Positions 11,450 through 21,805 of a stretch of 64,000 nt of DNA are shown in pieces. Under the pieces are notes generated by a model, which saw only the letters and a program-made list of their open reading frames with translations, was not told the DNA's origin and did no database searches. A program made the translations under genes and the position numbers. Within the stretch, counting starts at the first letter, position 1. Every line of letters begins with the position of its first letter. This DNA comes from Atriophallophorus winterbourni (taxonomy: Eukaryota; Platyhelminthes; Trematoda; Plagiorchiida; Microphallidae): assembly GCA_013407085.1 (NCBI GenBank), contig JACCGJ010008214.1, positions 99,193 through 163,192 of the forward strand. Direction: 5' to 3'.

Positions 11450-12346
11450 AAGCAAAATACCACGTTGACCTTAGTTTGTGGAATGTTTGCTGGCGAACGA
11501 TTTTCCAAAACTGGTGGAATAAACATTTGTGGAGTAATCGCCGAGAACGACCGACTAATAGCCCACCATGCGCGGTTTGCCCCAGCAGCTTTTCTGTTCA
11601 TATACACCTTTGTTTTAGGCGTCCGTGTCACAATTGTACCCGCATCACGTTCAATATCAACCCATTTAGGTTGATGATTTCCGAGGAAGTACGCACCTTC
11701 AGTCGTGCTTGGCCCCAAAAGCGTTACTGCACATTGCTGTCGGTTTGCAGAAACATGCCATTTTACCGTCCGATCAAGTTGCTTGTCCAATTCGTTCTGG
11801 AAAACTGTACTCTCAGCAGCAGAGCTTACTGTTCCCCAAACTTTCAGTTCATCCGCAAAAAGTAGACAATTTAGATTTAATGAGTCAGGGAGGTCATTTA
11901 CATTTACTTTGAAAAGTAACGGGCCTGGAACAGATCCCTGTGGAACCCCAGAAGTTGGATGTGTAGTCGGCGATTTGACTCCGTTAACCTCCTCTTGTGT
12001 ATAACGGCCAGTAAAAAATCTTCAATCCAATTCAGAACAGGTCCCTTTACTCCGAGAGCACGGAGCTTGAGCAATAGTCGTTTTATTGGGACACGGTCAA
12101 AAGCCTTACTGAAGTCTTTGAAGGCAGTGACTACCGGGTGGCCCAGATCAAGTGCAGCACACCAGTGCTCGCGAGCAATGATGAGATTGGATGCGCATGA
12201 TCATCTTTACGTAAAACCATGCTAAGCAGATATTATGCACAGTTGTTCAGATACGATGATATTGAAGGCCTCATAGCCAGCCTGAATCGCGTCAGGACCA
12301 CATCATAGTTGATCCTCTGTGGTTTTTGAATATGAAGAACGCTGAC
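11450..12346 (-). mobile_element. CR1-like LINE RT fragment, sister copy of 7840-8945
   Basis: Minus-strand RT starting at about 12345 with the same bases (gtcagcgttcttc) as the RT start in the copy near 8980. It has a DFSKAFDRV-type motif A near 12100, SGVPQGSVPGPLLF near 11960-11925, and motif C degraded to LFADELKV near 11855. The C-terminal part at 11790-11460 ends where the ORF1-bearing remnant (9260-11400) begins. Frameshifts are present. The plus-strand frames over 11465-12225 are shadows. Confidence 0.75.
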
Positions 12347-12955
12347 TTGCATTGCTTCCCACTACGCCCTACGGTAGAAAAACAGTGAGATAGAGAAAGA
12401 ACGGTAAAATCAATCGTGACGAATGTTGAGTAAATGTGAGTATCGAGACAATGCTTAAAGACATTCAGAGATGGGGCATCAAAGATTTCGATAGGAAAAG
12501 AATTTCAGAGATTGCGAATTCGAAGGTAGAAAATATAACGGCTGCAATCCAATCTACTTTGTTGATGGGCAATTTTTAGGCAGTAACCGCTGTTTTGATT
12601 TGGATGAGACAATGGCAATGTTGTCAAGGATAAAGGTGTTCTCATGATTCGTTACGGTAGGATGAGATCTATGACGTACAGTATAGTACGCTCAGATTAA
12701 GTTTGCAGGCGCAATGTTGGGGCAGTTCTAGAATATGTATGTCCTTCGGAAGCCGAGTTGCATACTCTAGATGCGGTCGAGCATATCCGCTTTGAGCAAA
12801 CGAGAGAACATTCTTATATCGAACAAATTGAAAACCCATCAAAACAGCCCAACATTCCCAGCTATAGTGTCTGCACGAAGTGCCTGAGCAGAACTTCCCA
12901 GGTCAAAACAACGAGATCTTTTTTGCAGCTGATTGAATGGAGTTGCTGGCCACCG
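12347..12955 (-). other. Probable decayed LINE 3' part
   Basis: Weak minus-strand similarity to the LINE C-terminus (NSQSLKFFSYRNL, about 12510-12470) interrupted by stops. Otherwise no recognisable feature. A TATG-type short repeat at 12957-12977 borders the first SINE-like copy. Confidence 0.35.
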
Positions 12956-12972
12956 AGTATGTATGTATGAAT

Positions 12973-13060
12973 GTATGAAAGCACAAGCCTGATCCAGGCA
13001 AAGTGCCGCACAGTCAGAGACTGCACGTGGGCTATGATACTGTCAGGTTGCCCAGGCCAC
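12973..13060 (-). repeat. SINE-like retroposon, partial copy 1
   Basis: Carries the 3' part of the ~240 bp family: the plus strand reads tatgaaagcacaagcctg, then the cagtcagagactgcacgtgg block. Orientation throughout follows the CATA-rich tail as 3' end. It borders a TATG microsatellite at its tail side. Confidence 0.85.
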
Positions 13061-13087
13061 AGAGTGCATACGTGTGGTATGATATAG

Positions 13088-13313
13088 TATGAAAGCATTA
13101 GCCTGATACATGCAAAGTGCCGCACGGACTGCACGTGGGCTGATATACTGTCAGGTTGCCCAGGCCTAGACAGATATGAGGGAGAAAAAAGAACAGGAAA
13201 TGGTAGTCAGATTCCAGCGTGTTTCAGCATGCAGCTCACTACCTCTGGCCAATCAATTTAGCACGTTGTTAGTCGCACAGCACAAAGTACTGCACGATTG
13301 CACATCCGTGCAT
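13088..13313 (-). repeat. SINE-like retroposon, near full-length copy 2
   Basis: All blocks of the family are present from the gtatgaaagca tail to the ttgcacatccgtgc 5' end. It lies a few tens of bases from partial copy 1 in the same orientation. Confidence 0.85.
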
Positions 13314-13549
13314 ACGTATGCGAGCAGGCATGTTGCAGGTGTAGTATGAATGGTATGTTTGCACAATCTGATACAGATATGTTGCCGTTATGATTTGAAT
13401 AACGCATCTAGGTCCGTAAGGCATGCTAATCAACTTGCGATTGCTAAACTCTCCAAACTTTGATATAATCCGCAGATTGAAGAATTGGAGATGATACTTC
13501 TTGGTTGGTGTTGTTTATTAAAATAAAGTGAACCGCGGTCCCAAAACTA
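13314..13549. other. Spacer, nothing recognised
   Basis: No open frame or shared repeat recognised between SINE copy 2 and a LINE remnant. Confidence 0.4.
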
Positions 13550-14110
13550 AACATTAAGAAAGGAAAATCTTCGGAGTACGAGCCTCTGACTCATACACTG
13601 AGTCTACGATGAAAGAAAAATCTCTATCTAGGATAGCAAGTGCTGACGGAGACCATTGAGCTCGAGTTTGATTAGCGAAAGTCTGTTAATCTCGATCGAA
13701 GGCCTTAAAAATCGAGGTAGATTACATCAACATTGACACCAGAATACACAGCTATAGTCATTTCGAGCGAGTTGGAAATCAATTTAACAAGAATGGCCTC
13801 ACCGAAATATATGTTAGTATTAAACTACGATTTTAAAAGCATTTCATCAGCAATAACTGTTTCCATCTGTTTAGAGATAACTGGTATGTGTGTAATTTGG
13901 GCGGTAGTTGACAGGACCTGAGCAACTGTCATCTTTAAAACAGGGGGTATCACACCAGACTTCAATTCCTGGGGAACATGAGCTGTGTCCTTCGAGCGCT
14001 GAAAATATACGGAGAGCGGTTGACACATGAAGCGGTATACTACTGACAAGGGTTTTGGACGAATATTGTCTGAACTTATAGATGAATATTGTTTGAGTTG
14101 TGACACTTCG
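13550..14110 (-). mobile_element. Decayed LINE reverse-transcriptase fragment
   Basis: Minus strand 14106-13825 reads SGVIPPVLK and then SKQMETVIADEMLLKS, matching RT motifs before motif A (VIPVLKTG..., SKVMETVI.D). Further along (about 13720-13640) is DVIYLDF with a frameshifted AFDR, which is motif A. Only the front of the RT is present, with several stops. Confidence 0.6.
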
Positions 14111-15400
14111 ACTAACCAAGGAAGAAGTAATCTATTCTGAAGAGAGAGAAAGAAGAATTTAGATTAAAAGGTTATGTATTAGAATAAAATTTACCCAATT
14201 TAAACGTTTTATGGGTCGAATAATGGCTAACTTCTGCTGAAAATCTAAGTTACAAAAGTGGCAGTCCACTACCATGTGCTCTGAATTACTTATCTCAGCA
14301 TCTTTGTAATGGTAAGGAGTCAAAACACGGTATCAAATATGGGCATGGTACCCATTTCATCTGACGTTCTTTTAATGAGCTTTTCTTATGGCATGAACAA
14401 AAGATTTTCTCTATGAAATTCCTATTGTTAACCACTTACGAGGATAGTGTGTTTTCATCCGTCAACTTCACCCTCTAGGCTGCTGTAGCTTCGAGTTGTC
14501 AGTAAGTAGGATAGAACTCTTTGATCGCCAGGCACGTACAATTATAATTCCAATTCAGGATTCCACGATAATATGTATTAATGGAAGACTTCTGGGACGG
14601 GCTGAAATATGAAGCAGTTAGCCGTTAGTATACGATAGAAAGCGCTACTCCACAAACAAACGATGCTTCAAAACGCTTACAGAATAAGTGTTTTATTCAA
14701 AAGTAATAATTTACATAAAGTACGAAAGCCAATTTAAAAATGCTACACATATCGGTCATGTTTGCCGAGAACAATGCAGCGAATATGGGGTAAATCTAAT
14801 ATTTTCTTTATAAGTTTCAAAGCGTGAAGTTTGAGCACCATCTTTCTATACAAGAGAGTCTAAAGGCTTTATCGTAATTCGTTTTTCGGAATACAATGCA
14901 CATGCATTTACTGACCGCGCGATAAATAAACATTTTCTAGTCTGATGCAACTTCTTGGCTTAAAGCTATGTTCTCGGGTGAAAACCAACGAAACATATTC
15001 GAAGAAACAACTAAACTGATGATTTCTTCATTTTGAAACTTCACGTGTAAATGCGTCATTCGTTGTGCTTTCTTATGAACCGGTGGATTTGGTGCGTGAC
15101 TAACGTCCACGTTCATTAGTAGGTATGTTGTGTATTTTATTATGTGTGTCATGCGCCAGTGTATTTTATTATGTGTCATAATTTTTTATACGGTATTATT
15201 TTACATAAAAACAAAAAAAATCGCATGCAGTGAAACTACAAAAATAAGCTGCTTTTTTGTGCATTTGCTTTTGCGTATTCCGCTTGTCTGCTTTCCCTTT
15301 TCCACGCGCTTGCTTATCTGCTTTTCCTGCCTCATATTGCTTGGCACTTTGTCTGGCTCCAGACTTGTGCTTCATGATGATGATGATGTTGTTATCATGG
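14111..15400. other. Intergenic, nothing firm
   Basis: AT-rich sequence. Short open frames (for example 14937-15179 minus and 15130-15447 plus) show no family signature. A (ATG)n repeat of about five units lies at 15376-15390. It may include old LINE sequence that I cannot assign. Confidence 0.4.
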
Positions 15401-15599
15401 ACTTACTTACTTTTACTTTTGTGCGACTATCTCCTCCTGGAGGATGAGTCGGCTTTGTTGATGTCACGGACTGCAGCCATCTACGCTCGGTGGTTAGAAG
15501 CAAGATCCGCGCAGATTTTAAGCTAGGCCCGGTCCACATGCGCCATCCGTGAACCGATCGTAGACCAAGCAGCTCCACATTCGATCTCATGGTGACGAG

Positions 15600-16400
15600 T
15601 CAAGTCTTGCGTGTTGATATTCGTAGCCCCAGCATAGAAGCAAATGAGCTGAGATGTTCGATGATCGTCTTTAGCGTTCCAGGATCACCCCCAAGATTAC
15701 GATGTCGTCGCCATATTCCAAATCGGCAATCGAAACGGTCGGACTCAGCTTCATTGTCCAATCGAACGCGAAGTTGAATAGCACGGGATAAAGGGCACCC
15801 TTGCCGGACACCATCCTAATAGGGAACGTCGAGGACACCATTCCATATGCGCGTACGCGGCTCTGCGTGAATAAAGAGTACGCTTGCATCATGCGCACAA
15901 GTTTCTCCAACGTACCTTCCGCCAGCATCACACTCCACAGCGAATCTCGGTCGACGGAGTCGAAGGCGGCTTTGAAATCGATGAAACAAGCTGTTGTTAC
16001 CTGCTGATAACGGTATTTATTTTCCAGAATCCGACGCAATGTGAACAGCTGGTCGACGCAGCTTAACCGCCTTGGTTGACTCCTGTACGTATATCTCTCC
16101 TCCGTAAAGCGCATAAGAGAATCACTGCAAAAACCTCCGTGGCGATGTCGATAAGATTGATGCCACGGTAGTTGTCACAAAATGAGGCATTACCTTTCTT
16201 CAAGATGGGGATCAAGAGTGAAGTGCCCCAGTCGCGTGGAAGCTCCTCTAGTTCCCATATCCTACGATACAAATTATGCAGTGGTTCAATCAGAACGGAA
16301 GAACAGGCCTTGTTCACCTCAGGGGGGACGCCGTCTTCGCCAGGGGACTTGTTGTATCTTAGTCGGCCGATGGCTCCGATGAATTCTTCGCGCTTGGGGT
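15600..16400 (-). pseudogene. RTE-like reverse transcriptase fragment
   Basis: Frames 16317-16063 (ELPRDWGTSLLIPILKKG, NYRGINLIDIATEVF) and 16114-15671 (motif A TACFIDFKAAFDSVDRDSLW; motif B degraded to SGKGALYPVLFNF; motif C YGDDIVIL keeps both aspartates). They overlap with a frameshift near 16090. The thumb follows to about 15600. Confidence 0.75.
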
Positions 16401-16954
16401 GATTGCAGGGAACATTTTATGCCTCATTTGCTACAGCCGTTGCTAGTGCCGTCAGTGGCGCCTGCAAATTTAGTAACATGCTGAAATGCTCAACCCAGCG
16501 TTTCACTTTCTTGTCCAGTTCGCAAGCGGTGAGCCGCTGAAATCGCAAAGTGGGTGTTCGGTAGAATTTCGTCGGCTCGAAGAAATACGGATCAGTTGAA
16601 AGAGTGAGCCAAATTGGCCGCTACTCGAAGCATTCTCCATTTCTTTAGCTAAACATTCCCAATACTTGTTGCGATCGTTCCTAGCAGAAGGCTGCGGTGC
16701 GCTGACGATCCCGACAATCGCGCTTCGCGAGCTTTGTCAGATAACCTCAAGGTTTCCTCTGATACCCAGTCTTTCCGTTTTCGGGAAGTCATCCCGAGCT
16801 CCGCGATTGAGGTTGGTTGTAACGCTGATTTCAGATGATTCCATTGAGAGTCCACTGAAGTATCGGATTCGTCCAAAACCTCAAATTTAGTTGGCTCGGA
16901 GGCGAGATAATTGGATAGAGCGAGGTACTTTTCACTGTCATTCAATTCACTCAC

Positions 16955-17330
16955 TCAGTCTTCTCCATGCCGGGTGGCACATGAGGCGAAGACAACCCCA
17001 CACCAGTGGTTCCGGTCTGCCGCTGCTTCCGTTGCCGTCTGCACCGTGAATCCTTGTGCATGTAGTTCTCGTTCCAACGTTCTGCGCCAAGTTTCCTTAG
17101 ACCGTCCCCTTTTTCGTTTACCTTGCGGAAGCCAGTGAATAGCTACCTTCGTATGCCACCTGGGATCCATCCTGCAGACATGACCGAACCATCTCCACCG
17201 TCGTCTTTTGACTACGGTAGATACCACCTCCAGACCAGTTTTTCTCAGGAGCTCTTTATTCAAAAGGGTGTGTGGCTAAAAATCCGTAGAATCCTTCTCA
17301 AGCACTTAGTTTGAAACTCGTTCATTCTGC
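16955..17330 (-). pseudogene. RTE-like ORF2 C-terminal segment, misplaced
   Basis: The frame reads KRRRWRWFGHVCRMD, then GKRKRGRSKETWRRTLERE and ADRNHWCGVV. This is the conserved end of RTE-type ORF2, which normally follows the reverse transcriptase. Here it lies between endonuclease and linker. Confidence 0.7.
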
Positions 17331-17374
17331 GCTCAATGGGAGCGGTCGTCTTCCAGCATTCCGATGCAACACAC

Positions 17375-18235
17375 TCAGAACGTTGCTCTTGAAGAGTCTG
17401 ATCTTCGTGTTAATGCTAAGAACGGAGTGGTGCGGGGCCTCGGACGCGAGCTGAGGTGAATTTGGATTCTCGCGCGCTGCAAGATGTGATCTGTACCACT
17501 TGCATTGAGAGTCTCCGCACCACGATAAGCCCTACAGTCCTCAACAGATGAGCTCCAGCGCGAGCGGACCAAAATATGATCCAGCCGGGGTGCAGTGCGT
17601 CCGTCGTTAGAATACCCTGTTAGTAAGTGCCTCCGCCGATGCTGAAAGCGTGTGTTCGTCACTGTAAGACGGATGAAGCTGGCGAAATCATGCATGCGCT
17701 CACCATTTTCGCAACGTGTTCCAAGACTCAACTTGCCAATAATCCGCTGAGTAGTAGCGTCCGGTGCGCCTGTACGGGCATTCCAGTCACCAGCAATGAT
17801 CAGCATGTCACGCCTAGGGATTTTATCGACGGCCTTCTGTAATTCTTCGTAAAATGCGTCCTTGGATGCATCGTCGGTGGTCAAGGTGGGCGCGTAAACA
17901 GACAAAACAGTCAGGTTGACCGGTTTTCCACGGAAACGCATAACCACAATTCGGGGTGAAATGGTTTCCCATAACGTTAGGGCATTTTGGGCCTTCGCAT
18001 CAAGCGTAATCGCAACGCCATGTAGCCCGGAGTTGTCAGTGGGTTCACTAGGGTACAACCAGTAGATGTCCCTTCCTGGAATCTTGATACGAATGCAGCC
18101 AGTGACCGGGATTCCTACCTCCGACAAGCAGCCTATACTCACGCCATAGTCACAGAGACTGCGCATCGTGATGAATTGTCTATCAGGCAACCTGACAGTA
18201 TCTTCGCCTACGTGCAGTCTCTGACTGTGCGGCAC
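17375..18235 (-). pseudogene. RTE-like endonuclease domain
   Basis: Open frame of 286 residues. Its first ~20 residues come from a SINE-like insertion (GEDTVRLPD is SINE sequence). The endonuclease motifs follow: SEVGIP (catalytic Glu region), GLHGVAI, VNLTVLSVYAPT, MLIIAGDWNARTG, RLDHILVRSRW and ASGTDH. The 5' part of the domain is missing and the frame ends in unrelated sequence. Confidence 0.75.
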
Positions 18236-18270
18236 TTTGCTTGGATTAGGCTTGTGCTTTCATACATATC
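18182..18270 (+). repeat. SINE-like retroposon, partial copy 3
   Basis: 3' part of the family (cctgacagtatc ... ggcttgtgctttcatac), inserted at the start of the RTE endonuclease. The opposite-strand endonuclease frame reads into it. Confidence 0.85.
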
Positions 18271-18689
18271 GGGATCAAGGAGCGTTCTGACATTCCAGCA
18301 TCAGATAAACAGTGAGCAGCGAGTATTAAGGGACCCAGCTTGCTTACTTTTCACCCCAGCCGCTGGGAGAGCATGTGGCGCCTAACCTACGGGGAACGCC
18401 GTAGCATTAACGATATTTTGTAGTAATCCGCGAGTGATGAAGTGTCTTGGGAATTTGGGTACCAAGCGGCGTCCCCAGCACCACTCGGGGTTTGTTCGAG
18501 TCAGCTTCTCTAGCCTTTGCACAACCATGTGCGACTTGCAAGGCGGCATGGAGTTGCCAGAAAGAGGTGGTGTGCACCAACTAACCGTCTACGAGACTCT
18601 GCTCCAGATTTTTCCTTACGGTTTACTCCGGAAGCGTTTCTCGCGATCGGGTATCCCACAAGGCAGCAGAGATGTAAAATTAGGGTTTT

Positions 18690-18930
18690 CCTTCCCCTAG
18701 ACAAAATGCCCTCCCAGGCTAAGAAGATCTATCTTCTCGAAGCAAACTGGGTTTCAAGCGCCAGTCACTCGCCCTCGCCCCTTCTCCTGTTGGTAGAAGC
18801 AGTTCCGCCGGCTTCAGGGAGCCACTCATGCAGGCCAGAAGCTGGGCTTGGTTGTCAGAGGTAATTTGAGACGCCCGCCATATGGGAGCATTTTATAGAC
18901 AGTGGGAGCTTATCACCACTGCCACCGCCT
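18690..18930 (-). repeat. RTE-like 5' UTR block
   Basis: Matches the 5' region of the RTE element at 46050-46280 and a decayed piece at 30780-31040, with shared stretches such as cctgggagggca, gaactgcttctac and gataagctccc. The endonucleases downstream in the two elements are much less alike. Confidence 0.7.
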
Positions 18931-18937
18931 ATCGAAT

Positions 18938-19075
18938 AATGCCGCACAGTCAGAAACTGCGCGTGAGTTAAAATACTGCCAGGTTACCCAGGTCTATCGT
19001 AAATCGATCCAAAAATGAGAAAGTGGTAGTGAGTCTCCGTCAGGTTTACGCATTCAGCTCAGTACTGTTGGTATG
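18938..19075 (-). repeat. SINE-like retroposon, partial copy 4
   Basis: Middle part of the family (gccgcacagtcag ... cattcagctcagtac), diverged. The CATA tail block is missing. Confidence 0.75.
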
Positions 19076-19085
19076 GTATTGTATG

Positions 19086-19250
19086 GTATGAAAGCACAAG
19101 CCTGGTCCAGGCAAAGTACCGCACAGTCAGAGGCTGCAGGTGGGTGATGTTATTGTCAGGTTAAGCAGGCCTAGACAGATATGGGAGATAGAGAATACAG
19201 TACTGGTGGCAAATCAAGATAGCATGGTGTTACCAGTGCAGTGCAGAATT
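19086..19250 (-). repeat. SINE-like retroposon, copy 5
   Basis: Starts gtatgaaagcacaagcctgg on the plus strand. An internal deletion removes the pyrimidine-rich middle. It passes into the inverted repeat family at 19230-19800. Confidence 0.8.
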
Positions 19251-19800
19251 GCGTATCGTACCACTTATATAATATCCTTCTGGTATTAGGAACTCCATGC
19301 TTTGATACGATACCAAGTGGAGATATACTATCGCTTTTGAATGGGTAGTAGTACTGTAGAGTTTTTGATAAAGCTTAACATAGACAGAATTTTTTGAGTA
19401 AGCACTTTTAACTGACAGTGGAAAATCAATTTGAGTTACTCGGAAACCGTAGTGTTCAAGTCCTCTGTAGACTAGACCCACTGGGTTTGCCTGCTTAGCG
19501 ACAGTGATGTTGCCCATCAGCTCAGAAAGCAACTCGCTTATCAGGACTATGAGGAAAAGATGATTGTTCTATCGAAAATTAGTTTGGCAGGCGAATAATG
19601 CTCTATAGATTGCAGGAGAATCCACTGCCATGAATAAAGTATTTCTTGACATTGGCAAGCAAACAACCGGATGTGGACCATGTAGAAAAAATTTTCAGGA
19701 TCGCACTGGAGCCTATTCTGACAAGTTTGCTAAACCATTTATTGCCACAACCGAAACCTTAACCGCAGCAAGACTTTTCTGTGTCAATGTCATCGAGACA
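19230..19800 (-). repeat. Interspersed repeat family B, copy 1 (inverted)
   Basis: The reverse complement of this stretch matches 26480-27620. Shared pieces are ggttgtttgct near the start, gtggattctcc, actttctgagct, gattttccactgt and the final taggaactccatgcttt block. No known transposase or RT signature was recognised. The plus-strand copy has two extra segments, one of them a SINE insertion. Confidence 0.65.
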
Positions 19801-19821
19801 CATGTGTAATTGTTTACTGAT

Positions 19822-20045
19822 GTATGCGTGTAAAAATTCGCAGTCAAAGTGCGGCAGAGTCATCGAATGCGCGTGGGCTAAGGTATTGTCAGGCTACGCA
19901 AATCTAGACAGACATAAATTCAAACTTGAAATAATACTGAGACTACAGCGTGTTTCCGCATGCAGCTCAGTACAGGTGGCAAATCTATTTGGCACGTTGT
20001 TAGCTGCAGAACACAGAAGTACTGCACGGTTGCACATTTGTGTTC
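19822..20045 (-). repeat. SINE-like retroposon, diverged copy 6
   Basis: Near full-length: the plus strand reads agtgcggcagagtcatcg, gtattgtcaggc, gcatgcagctcagtac and gttgttagctgcag, ending with the tgcacggttgcacatttgtg block. Confidence 0.8.
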
Positions 20046-20067
20046 AGTGATAACGGGGCCTAAGACC

Positions 20068-20222
20068 TTGCATGAAGTCGCAGGCCTTAATCCAGACAAA
20101 GTGCTAAACAGTCGTAGACTGTATATCTCCGAAGATACTGTCAGGCTGCTCAGACCTTGAGATATATTAAAATAGAAAGTAGCAGAGATACTAATGTGTC
20201 TCCACTTGAAACGCAGTATTGC
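20068..20222 (-). repeat. SINE-like retroposon, diverged copy 7
   Basis: Recognisable blocks ggccttaatccagacaaagtg, gatactgtcaggctgctcag and ctccacttgaaacg. Strongly diverged and 5'-truncated. Confidence 0.65.
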
Positions 20223-20277
20223 TTGTGAATCTATATCTTATGGTATTATTTGTATTATATTAGATCACTAGCCGTGG

Positions 20278-20352
20278 TCAATGAAAAGTGTCAAGCAATC
20301 GTGAACTGCATGTGAGCCAAGATACTGTTACGCTGCCCAGGCTTAGATAGAT
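20278..20352 (-). repeat. SINE-like retroposon, fragment 8
   Basis: Short fragment with aactgcatgtgagccaagat and tgcccaggcttagatagatg. Confidence 0.6.
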
Positions 20353-20449
20353 GTAAGGTATAAGCACGCTAAGCGAAGTCACGGTAGTATGAGCTACCTG
20401 CACCACATGTAAAGCATGTATTTATTAAAGAATTGTAAACGAGTGCACT

Positions 20450-20712
20450 GGCGTTAGTTTTCCTGGCCAATCCACCTGACAACGTACAAAATTAGCCAAC
20501 CACTTGTGAAAATGCTTAGAGTAAGTCCGCATTTAAAGCGGCTTTCATAAATCCATGTGTGACTAGCCACTGCGATGTTTGGTAACGGCGTCGACCCGAG
20601 CCTGAAAGACAGGATCCTTTGAGTTTAGCGTTCTGAACTGTCTATAACATGTGGCGACTTGTCCAACTTGAGTTCCAAGCCAATCAAGATGCGGCGTCGC
20701 AAAAATGATCTG
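20450..20712 (+). repeat. Interspersed repeat family C, copy 1
   Basis: Matches 23035-23310 in direct orientation over about 260 bp with many substitutions (gcttgacaac / cctgacaac; ctagccattgcgat / ctagccactgcgat; atgtggcgtcgcaaaaa). A third, partial, inverted copy lies at 28775-28875. No coding content recognised. Confidence 0.7.
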
Positions 20713-20859
20713 GTTCCACAAGAGCCTAAAACAGTGTAAGAATGGCTACAAGTTGCGCTTGTATGTCACTGTTGGATAAGTTTGTTGCGACTAATCTGTT
20801 CAATCACATGTGCCCAAACATATGTATATAGGGTTTAAACACATTATCATTAACAAAAA

Positions 20860-20905
20860 GGCACCCGACGACCAGTTTCATGCTGTTTTCACTCATCAGG
20901 AATGG
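20860..20905 (-). ncRNA. Hammerhead-ribozyme-like motif, decayed
   Basis: On the minus strand CTGATGA (20899-20893) is followed by GTG, a short loop and CAGCAT, then GAAA, CTGG, T and C. That is the conserved core order CUGAUGA - stem II - GAAA - minimal stem III - UC. Stem II pairs G-U, U-A and G-C, then mismatches. Stem I hardly pairs. It belongs to the same family as 46359-46400. Confidence 0.5.
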
Positions 20906-21073
20906 ACAGTAGGATCAGGATGCACCTGCGCTTAAAACAGTTGAAGAATGGTAAACAAGTTGAGCTTGTATCTAGACGTTTTGCAGTTGCTTAATAGCCA
21001 TTTTGTTTTCTTAATCTCAGCATCCCCTCGATGCTCCCACTTATGTACTTTTTAATCTCGTTTGTTTTTACAG

Positions 21074-21805
21074 CTGCATATATTTACATTCATTCTTACA
21101 ACAGTTCTCTATATGAGTTACAATCCTTTCCAATCGAGTCATTTTCAAAATTGGGTACGGGAATTACAAAATCTCATCCCAGCCCCTCCTCCGCTATTCA
21201 AGGCTCCTAATGGGACAACGACGCAGCCCTCCTTGAATTCTTTCACTGGCCCCGTAACCCCACTTATTTGTCAGCAGATGACACCAATTGCCTCTAGTGA
21301 AGGTGTCAGACCTCACTGTCTTTCTCCGGAATCCGAAGTCGTTCAAAGCCCCGCTGCTAAACTTCCTCTGCTTTGTAAGCTCCTTGCGTGGTGCCCATTC
21401 GATATACACCAAGATGGAGATTGCCGTATCGCCGGGCTTTATCACTCAAATGGGTCACTCCACTTTGTCAAAACTGCCGTGGTTGTACATGTATCCGAGT
21501 GTGGACAAATCATCCGAACTAGCGACAAGCAACTGTACGAGCTGTATCAAGGGGTCTCTTGGTGGATATTCAATTATCTGAATGCTGAATATGAAATTCC
21601 CAGCCTTCCACCTCATTTGCTGATTGCTTTCACCAATGGTTTTCCGAGCAAAAATTGGAGGGCGTGGATCCAAGGTCTTCATTACTTCTTATCCACTGCC
21701 ACGATCTCTTCTAGTTCGGCTTCTACCATACCAAAACTAAAACAGAAGTGCGCTTCACCTTCTGTTACCATGTCAGTTACTAATCAACCCAGACAGCGAA
21801 CTTCA
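21074..21805 (+). CDS. KNL2-like gene, exon 1 (SANTA domain)
   Basis: Acceptor ttgtttttacag ends at 21073. Donor GTAAGT starts at 21806. The frame is open through the whole exon. The first in-frame ATG is at 21113, giving 231 residues that end ...PRQRTS in phase 0. The domain signature LLIAFTNGFPSKNWRAW is near residues 169-185. The open frame runs past the donor to 21895, but the donor is strong and the tail has no family match. Confidence 0.65.

Larger units (their letters stand above)
15400..18935 (-). mobile_element. RTE-like LINE with rearranged domain order
   Basis: Read on the minus strand: a 5' UTR-like block (18930-18700); endonuclease (18235-17375); a C-terminal ORF2 segment (17330-16955, RRRWRWFGHVCRM); EN-RT linker (16954-16649); RT (16317-15600); then the 3' end (PPGGDSRTKVKVSKS, 15460-15400) with an AAGT-type tail. 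The C-terminal segment therefore sits before the RT instead of after it, and the RT runs straight into the 3' end. A SINE-like copy (18182-18270) lies at the start of the endonuclease. Stops and frameshifts show it is dead. Confidence 0.75.

Noticed and set aside
16172..16402. Plus-strand frames over the RTE RT region
   Set aside because: They are antisense shadows of the minus-strand reverse transcriptase.
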